Assembly: GCA_003157715.1 (NCBI GenBank)
Contig: PMKK01000205.1
Coordinates: 1-9,568 of the forward strand
Length of the DNA stretch: 9,568 bases
Direction of reading: 5' to 3'
Origin: Actinomycetota bacterium
Lineage (GTDB): Bacteria; Actinomycetota; Thermoleophilia; UBA2241
Shown here piece by piece: positions 4,906 through 9,568 of the stretch. The translations under genes and the position numbers were made by a program. Numbering within the stretch: position 1 is the first letter of the stretch; each line of letters starts with the position of its first letter. The notes beneath the pieces are model-generated. The model had not been told where the DNA came from. It saw nothing but the letters and a program-made list of their open reading frames with translations, and searched no databases.

Positions 4906-6516
4906 CTAGCGCGGCGCGAGACCGACGATGGCGTCGAGGCGGGCCATGTCGAGATAGGCCTCGACGTGGTCGGCCAGGCGCTCGATCTCCGAACCGTGCA
5001 CGGCCGGCGGGCGCGCCGGCAAGCCGGCCGCGGCCCGCAGGCGGTTCAGGAAAGCCGCCCTGAAGGCCGCCTCGTCGAACAGACCGTGGAGATACGTGCC
5101 GCAGACGCGGCCGTCGGCCGAGACGGCGCCGTCGGGGTGAAGCGGACCTTCGGCGGCACCGCCGCCGTCGGGCTGAAGCGGGCCGTCGGCGGCACCGCCG
5201 CGGCCCGAACCGCCGCGCGCCGCCGCGCGCACAAGAGCCAGCGGACGCACACCGGGCGCGACCGCGGTGCGGCCGAGGTGGATCTCGTAGCCGCGCAGCG
5301 CCGTGCCGGCGCCAGCCAGAGCGGCGCCGCTTGCCTTCCCGACGACCCGCACGGTGCGCTTCTCGCCGGCGAACGTCGTCTCGACGTCGAGCAGGCCGAG
5401 TCCGGCCGTCTCCCCCACGCCCGACTCGATCCCGTCGGGGTCGAGGATGCGACGGCCGAGCATCTGGTAGCCGCCGCAGATGCCGATCACCGGCACGCCG
5501 GCGGCGGCGGCTCGCGCGAGCGCGGCCGCCAGGCCGCGCTCGCGCAGCCAGGCCAGGTCGGCCACCGTGCTCTTGGTGCCCGGCAGCACGACGGCCGCCG
5601 CGCCCTGCAGCCCGGCTGGGGAGCTCACGAACTCGACCGTCACGTCGGGCTCGGCGGCCAGCGCCTCGAAGTCGGTGGTGTTGCTGAAGTACGGCAGACG
5701 CACCACCGCGACGCGCAGCGTTGCGACGCGCGGCGGCGCGCCGCGCAACGCCGCGCCCGCGCCGCCGACCGGACGCGCGTCGAGCGCCAGCGAATCCTCC
5801 TCGTCGCCGCGCCAGCCGTCGAGGAACGGCACGACGCCGAGCGTCGGCACGCCGGTGCGCTGCTCGAGAAGGGTGAGCCCCGACTCGAGCTGCGCCGCGT
5901 CGCCGCGGAACTTGTTGATCACGAAACCGCGCACCAGGGCGCGTTCCGGCGGCCTGAAGAGCTCCATGTGGCCGACGAGCGCCGCGAACACGCCGCCGCG
6001 ATCGATGTCGCCGACCAGCAGCACCGGCGCCTGGGCGTGGCGGGCGACCTTCATGTTGACGATGTCCGAGTCGCGCAGGTTGATCTCGGCCGAACTGCCG
6101 GCGCCCTCGATGACGACGAGCTCGCCGGCGGCCCGCAGGCGGGCCAGCGCCGCCGTGACGACGGGCCACACCTCGGCCTGATAGGCGTGGTAGGCGGCGA
6201 CCGACATCTGCCCGACCGGCCGGCCCATCACGACGACCTGGCTCTCGCTGCCGCTCGACGGCTTGAGCAGCACCGGGTTCATGTCGACGTGCGGCTCGAT
6301 GCCGGCCGCTTCGGCCTGGTAGACCTGAGCACGCCCCATCTCGTCGCCGGCGGCCGTGACGGCCGAGTTCAGGGCCATGTTCTGCGCCTTGAAGGGCGCC
6401 ACCGCATAGCCGCGGCGCGCGTAGATCCGGCACAGCGCCGCCGCCAGCACCGTCTTGCCGGCATGCGAGGCGGTACCCTGGACCATGACGACGCGCGCGG
6501 CGGCAGGCTCGCTCAT
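4906..6516 (-). CDS. cobQ: cobyric acid synthase (CobQ)
   Basis: 536 residues. CobQ amidates four side-chain carboxylates of adenosylcobyrinic acid a,c-diamide using glutamine and ATP, late in cobalamin synthesis. The N-terminal dethiobiotin-synthetase-like domain shows the nucleotide loop GTASHAGKT (14-22), [28 protein letters not shown] and DIDRGGVFA. The C-terminal glutamine amidotransferase domain shows [24 protein letters not shown] with catalytic Cys347, YEIHLGRT, and GTYLHGLFD with catalytic His477. All key residues are intact. It is longer than the usual 480-510 residues because of a Gly/Pro/Asp-rich linker with a duplicated 12-residue unit just before the His motif. The ATG at 6514-6516 fits the family start and lies 6 nt from TACAGT. 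No other cob genes and no cobalamin riboswitch are visible; with a leaderless start there is no room for one. Confidence 0.95.
   Translation of the reverse strand: MSEPAAARVVMVQGTASHAGKTVLAAALCRIYARRGYAVAPFKAQNMALNSAVTAAGDEMGRAQVYQAEAAGIEPHVDMNPVLLKPSSGSESQVVVMGRPVGQMSVAAYHAYQAEVWPVVTAALARLRAAGELVVIEGAGSSAEINLRDSDIVNMKVARHAQAPVLLVGDIDRGGVFAALVGHMELFRPPERALVRGFVINKFRGDAAQLESGLTLLEQRTGVPTLGVVPFLDGWRGDEEDSLALDARPVGGAGAALRGAPPRVATLRVAVVRLPYFSNTTDFEALAAEPDVTVEFVSSPAGLQGAAAVVLPGTKSTVADLAWLRERGLAAALARAAAAGVPVIGICGGYQMLGRRILDPDGIESGVGETAGLGLLDVETTFAGEKRTVRVVGKASGAALAGAGTALRGYEIHLGRTAVAPGVRPLALVRAAARGGSGRGGAADGPLQPDGGGAAEGPLHPDGAVSADGRVCGTYLHGLFDEAAFRAAFLNRLRAAAGLPARPPAVHGSEIERLADHVEAYLDMARLDAIVGLAPR
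5128..5199 (-). repeat. 36-bp tandem duplication inside cobQ
   Basis: Units 5128-5163 and 5164-5199 are 36 bp each with three mismatches. They are in frame, encoding [12 protein letters not shown] followed by [12 protein letters not shown], with a further degenerate echo (AVSADG). The repeat lengthens a surface linker between the YEIH and YLHG motifs of the amidotransferase domain. Confidence 0.85.
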
Positions 6517-6522
6517 CGCACC

Positions 6523-6528
6523 ACTGTA
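6523..6528 (-). promoter_or_regulatory. -10 box of cobQ, likely leaderless start
   Basis: Minus-strand TACAGT fits TAnnnT and ends 6 nt before the ATG at 6514-6516. No Shine-Dalgarno sequence lies in the 6-nt gap (GGTGCG), and no -35 box is evident. Confidence 0.45.
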
Positions 6529-6534
6529 GCGCGC

Positions 6535-6560
6535 CGGCGCGCCTGCCGCACGGCGCGCCG
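6535..6560. repeat. inverted pair of GGCGCGCC palindromes between divergent genes
   Basis: GGCGCGCC occurs at 6536-6543 and 6552-6559 with an 8-bp spacer. Adding the flanking C and G gives 9-bp arms able to form a hairpin. It lies just upstream of the cobQ -10 box and about 65 bp upstream of the sensor gene -10 box, so it could be an operator. Chance occurrence in G+C-rich DNA is the main alternative. Confidence 0.4.
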
Positions 6561-6624
6561 CGGACGGCGCCCGGTCGCCGTCGACGACGCCCCCCTATTT
6601 CAAGCGTGCCCCGTACTGGGCCGA

Positions 6625-6630
6625 TAGTCT
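6625..6630 (+). promoter_or_regulatory. -10 box of the sensor gene, likely leaderless start
   Basis: TAGTCT fits TAnnnT and ends 5 nt before the ATG at 6636-6638. The gap (TAACG) has no Shine-Dalgarno sequence. No convincing -35 box is seen around 6598-6607. Confidence 0.42.
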
Positions 6631-6635
6631 TAACG

Positions 6636-9568
6636 ATGGGTGCGGACATCCTGACAGGCGTACCGGCCCACGTGTGGCAGCAGAGCTCGCCCACGTGGGC
6701 TCTGGTGGCGATCGCGTGCGGCCTCACGGCCGTGGGCGTCGTGGCCTGGCGGCGCCGTGCCGTGCCGGCCGCGCCCTGGCTCGCCGGTCTGTGCCTGGCC
6801 GCGACCGTCTGGGCTCTGGCCGACGGGCTCGGCGCCGCGGCGGTCCCGCTGGCGCTGAAGCTCACCTTTGCGAAGGCCGGCTGCCTCGGCGTGCTGGCCA
6901 TGGGGCCGTGCTGGCTGCTGATGGCGAGAGCCGTGGCGCGGCGTCCGCCGTGGCGCCGGCGCTCACTACTGGCGCTCTGCGCGGTTCCGGCCCTGCTCGC
7001 CCCGCTCATCGTGACCAACTGGCACGGGCTCGTCTGGCCGCGCGTGAGCGTCGTGGTCACGGCGGCCGGAGTCGAGGGCCGCTACCACTACGGAGCTGTC
7101 CTGTGGTCCGTGATCGGGCTCACCTACCTGGCCGTGAGTGTCGGCGTGGTCTGGCTCGTACAGGCCTCGCGATCGGGGCCTCCGGCCTACCGGCGGCAGG
7201 CGCTGGCGCTCGTGGCCGTAGCCGCGCTGCCGCTGGCGGCCGACATCGTCGATCAGGTCGGCGCCAGCCCCTTTGCTCAGGACATCGACCTGGCCCCGCT
7301 GGCGTTCGGCCTGGGCGTGGCGCTCATCGGCTGGATCCTGCTGCGTGAGCGCTTCCTCGAGATCGCCCCGCTCGCCCGCGACACGCTGCTGCGCACGCTG
7401 CCCGACGGCGTCCTCGTCGTCGACCAGCAGGAGCAGTTGGTCGAGGCCAACCCGGGAGCCTGCGGCCTGCTCGGCGCGCGCGCCGGGGCGCTGGCCGGAC
7501 CGCTCGAGACCGCCCTGGCTTCCTGGCCGGTGCTGCTGGAGGCTTGCCGGGGGTCCGCGCCGGCGCGGCGCGAGCTCACGCTCGGCGGCGGGGCCGTCCC
7601 CGAGCGCCGCCTCGAAGTGCGCGTCATGGCCATCGTCACCAGCGGCGGCCGGCCCCAGGGGCGGCTGGTGACCCTGCACGACATCACCGAGCGCGCTCAG
7701 GCCCTGACCGATCTGCGCCGCCAGACCGCGCGCCTTACCGCCCTGCTGCGCTCGGGCCGGGCGCTTGCCGGATCGCTCGACTACGCCGAGGTGCTGCGCC
7801 AGATCGTGGTGCAGGGCCGGTTGGGCCTGGCTGCCGGCGCCTGCCTGCTCTACGAGTACGACGACGCCGGGGACACGCTGCGACTGCGCGCCCGCGACGA
7901 TGCCCCGCGCGGCAGCGAGCCGCCGCTCCCTGCTCCCGCGCGACGTGACCCGGCCCACCTCACCTGCCCGGACGGCGGTCGTCCCGGCGTCGAGCCCCTC
8001 ATCAGGACGAGCGGCGGCGACTTGAGCGCGGAGGACCTGCCCGCCGAGCTGCTCATGCCGCCCGGCAGCAGCGTGATGCTCGTGCCGCTCAGACATCGCA
8101 GCCGCCTGCTGGGCGAGCTCGTCTGCGTGGCCGACCAGGGCAGGCGTTCGTTTTCTGCCGCCGAGCGCGATCTCGCGCGCGGCCTCGGCGAGCAGGCCGC
8201 CCTGGCGCTGGCCAATGCCCGCCTCTACGAGCAGATCCGCCACCTTCACCTCGGCAACCTGCGCGCCTTGAGCTCCGCCCTGAACGCCAAGGACTACTAC
8301 ACCCTGGGTCACGCCGGCCGGGTGGCCGCCTACATGACCCTGCTCGGACGCGAGCTCGGCTGGCCCGAGGAGCGCCTGACCCGGATCCAGGACGTGGCCT
8401 ACCTGCACGACATCGGCAAGATCGGTGTCTCCGACCGCGTCCTGCACAAGGCGGGACCGCTGAACGCCGAGGAGTGGGAGCTCATCCGCCAGCATCCCAC
8501 GATCAGCGCCGAGATCGTGGCGCCGCTGTTCGACCAGCATCTCGTGACCGGCGTGCGTCACCACCACGAGCACTTCGACGGTGGCGGCTACCCGGACGGC
8601 CTCAAGGGCGAGGACATCTCGCCCATCGCGCGCGCCCTGTGCGTCGTCGATGCCTACGACGCGATGTCCTACCAGCGCCCCTATCGCGGCGCGCTCTCCT
8701 ACGGCGAGTGTCGCGCCGAGCTGCGCCGCTGCCGCGGCACGCAGTTCGACCCCGCCATGGTAAGCGCCTTTCTGCGCGCCCTGGAGCGCCTCGAGGCGAG
8801 GCGCCGCCAGGTCGTCGATCTGGCCGCCGCGGCGGCCGGCCTGGTCGATCCGGCCAGGCATGCGTCGCTGCGCAGCCGCGCCGACGAAGCGCGACCGGAA
8901 TACGTCGAGATGGTCGCGGCGCTGCGCGGGTTCCGCGACACCCACCCGAAGGTGCGCTTTCTGACCACGTTCGCGATGGTCGACGGCCAGTGCGTCACGG
9001 TGCTCGACACCGGCGAGACCGCCGACGACTTCTCGCACTGTGGCGATCAGTGGTTTCCCAGCGACCAGCTCGCGGCCGTCTGGGAAGACCGCGACCTCGA
9101 CACCAACATCCTGAACGCCGACGAGTTCGGCGTGTGGATCACCGGCGTCGCCTCGCTGCGGGCCGCCGACGGCAGCCTCGCCGGCGCTCTGACCGTCGAC
9201 CTGCCGGCCGTCGAGTCGCCGGGCCTGCAGCAGCTCCACACCGACTTGTCGCGCACGCTTGCCTCGATGCTGCACGCCACCGCCCTGCGCGTGAGCCGAG
9301 CGGAGCTCGAGGCCCTGAGCGACGGCCTCACCGGCCTCTACAACCACCGCTACCTGCACGAGCGCCTGCAGGAAGAGCTCGAGCGCGCCCGCCGGGAGGA
9401 CGCCGAGCTGTCGCTGCTGTTCATCGACCTCGACCAGTTCAAAGGCCACAACGACGCCCGGGGCCACAAGGCCGGCGACGAGGCCCTGCGCCGCGTCGCC
9501 CGCATCCTCGAGCAGTGCAGCAGGCAGGTCGACCTGGCCGCCCGCTACGGCGGCGACGAGTTCGCGCT
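6636..9568 (+). CDS. membrane sensor with HD-GYP phosphodiesterase and GGDEF cyclase (7TM-PAS-GAF-HD-GYP-Cache-like-GGDEF), 3' end outside the window
   Basis: The frame is open from ATG at 6636 to the window edge: 977 residues, lacking the end of the GGDEF domain and anything beyond. Residues 1-236 hold about seven hydrophobic helices (near 21, 46, 80, 110, 151, 187 and 218), with [10 protein letters not shown] and [10 protein letters not shown] typical of the histidine kinase N-terminal 7TM sensor family. Residues 250-354 are PAS-like (LPDGVLVVD to LHDITER). Residues about 369-536 are GAF-like. The HD-GYP domain (about 539-719) has LHDIGKIGV with His591 and Asp592, [12 protein letters not shown] with GYP at 651-653, DAYDAM and RPYR, so a c-di-GMP phosphodiesterase is expected. 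Residues about 756-856 resemble a Cache sensor. GGDEF begins about 896 ([20 protein letters not shown]), with intact GGDEF at 972-976 and an RQVD inhibitory site at 963-966, so c-di-GMP synthesis with feedback is also expected. It is divergent from cobQ and preceded by a TAnnnT box. Confidence 0.92.
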   Translation, partial: MGADILTGVPAHVWQQSSPTWALVAIACGLTAVGVVAWRRRAVPAAPWLAGLCLAATVWALADGLGAAAVPLALKLTFAKAGCLGVLAMGPCWLLMARAVARRPPWRRRSLLALCAVPALLAPLIVTNWHGLVWPRVSVVVTAAGVEGRYHYGAVLWSVIGLTYLAVSVGVVWLVQASRSGPPAYRRQALALVAVAALPLAADIVDQVGASPFAQDIDLAPLAFGLGVALIGWILLRERFLEIAPLARDTLLRTLPDGVLVVDQQEQLVEANPGACGLLGARAGALAGPLETALASWPVLLEACRGSAPARRELTLGGGAVPERRLEVRVMAIVTSGGRPQGRLVTLHDITERAQALTDLRRQTARLTALLRSGRALAGSLDYAEVLRQIVVQGRLGLAAGACLLYEYDDAGDTLRLRARDDAPRGSEPPLPAPARRDPAHLTCPDGGRPGVEPLIRTSGGDLSAEDLPAELLMPPGSSVMLVPLRHRSRLLGELVCVADQGRRSFSAAERDLARGLGEQAALALANARLYEQIRHLHLGNLRALSSALNAKDYYTLGHAGRVAAYMTLLGRELGWPEERLTRIQDVAYLHDIGKIGVSDRVLHKAGPLNAEEWELIRQHPTISAEIVAPLFDQHLVTGVRHHHEHFDGGGYPDGLKGEDISPIARALCVVDAYDAMSYQRPYRGALSYGECRAELRRCRGTQFDPAMVSAFLRALERLEARRRQVVDLAAAAAGLVDPARHASLRSRADEARPEYVEMVAALRGFRDTHPKVRFLTTFAMVDGQCVTVLDTGETADDFSHCGDQWFPSDQLAAVWEDRDLDTNILNADEFGVWITGVASLRAADGSLAGALTVDLPAVESPGLQQLHTDLSRTLASMLHATALRVSRAELEALSDGLTGLYNHRYLHERLQEELERARREDAELSLLFIDLDQFKGHNDARGHKAGDEALRRVARILEQCSRQVDLAARYGGDEFA

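Noticed and set aside
6517..6600. Cobalamin riboswitch upstream of cobQ
   Set aside because: The cobQ start is 6 nt from a -10 box and the sequence upstream shows no B12-box-like element; the 119-bp divergent gap is too short.
4906..6627. Plus-strand open frames of several hundred codons opposite cobQ
   Set aside because: The minus-strand cobQ has every catalytic motif; the plus-strand products are Arg/Ala/His-rich and unrecognisable.
4835..7060. Extension of the S41 peptidase frame far upstream on the minus strand
   Set aside because: The frame is open but overlaps cobQ and gives Arg/Ala-rich nonsense. The peptidase starts naturally at 4834 with an N-terminal membrane anchor and a -10 box in front.
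6966..9467. Long open frame on the minus strand (about 830 codons)
   Set aside because: It is antisense to the multi-domain sensor gene, whose plus-strand translation shows clear motifs throughout. The antisense product is Gln/Arg/Ala/His-rich with no domain; long antisense frames are expected in G+C-rich coding DNA.

Overview
The window is very G+C-rich, densely packed and codes on both strands, with strong G/C bias at third codon positions. Gene content (Tat translocase subunit, SpoIIE-type phosphatase with a STAS antagonist, aerobic-style CobQ, a short cobalamin-independent methionine synthase-like protein, TAnnnT promoters set directly on start codons) suggests an actinobacterium, possibly of the Thermoleophilia type. 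That placement is inference; there is no rRNA or other marker in the window.

Left part (1-1313): the C-terminal end of a SpoIIE/RsbU-like PP2C phosphatase (+), then tatA (+), then a convergent STAS-domain anti-sigma factor antagonist (-). The phosphatase and the STAS protein are the two classic halves of a partner-switching circuit. Upstream of the STAS gene lies an array of three 9-bp repeats with an exact 11-bp period, which looks like a response-regulator operator.

Middle part (1308-3673): two minus-strand genes 54 bp apart, probably one operon. They encode a degenerate metallo-beta-lactamase-fold protein followed by a 379-residue MetE C-terminal-domain-like methyltransferase with its zinc ligands intact. 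Divergent from them is a small YkoF-like thiamine-binding protein (+), whose stop codon lies inside three tandem 23-bp repeats. These repeats separate it from the next, convergent, gene.

Right part (3674-9568): an S41 C-terminal processing peptidase with a PDZ domain (-) and cobyric acid synthase cobQ (-) with an unusual duplicated linker. Divergent from cobQ is a very large membrane sensor (+) that runs off the window. Its order is 7TM - PAS - GAF - HD-GYP - Cache-like domain - GGDEF, with both c-di-GMP degradation and synthesis motifs intact. These three genes each have a TAnnnT box 5-7 nt before the ATG and mostly no Shine-Dalgarno sequence, so they look leaderless. The five complete genes to the left all have a recognisable ribosome-binding site.

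I see no tRNA, rRNA, CRISPR array, insertion sequence, phage or defence genes. The most unusual items are the bifunctional c-di-GMP sensor with an apparently cytoplasmic Cache-like domain, and the 11-bp-period repeat array.
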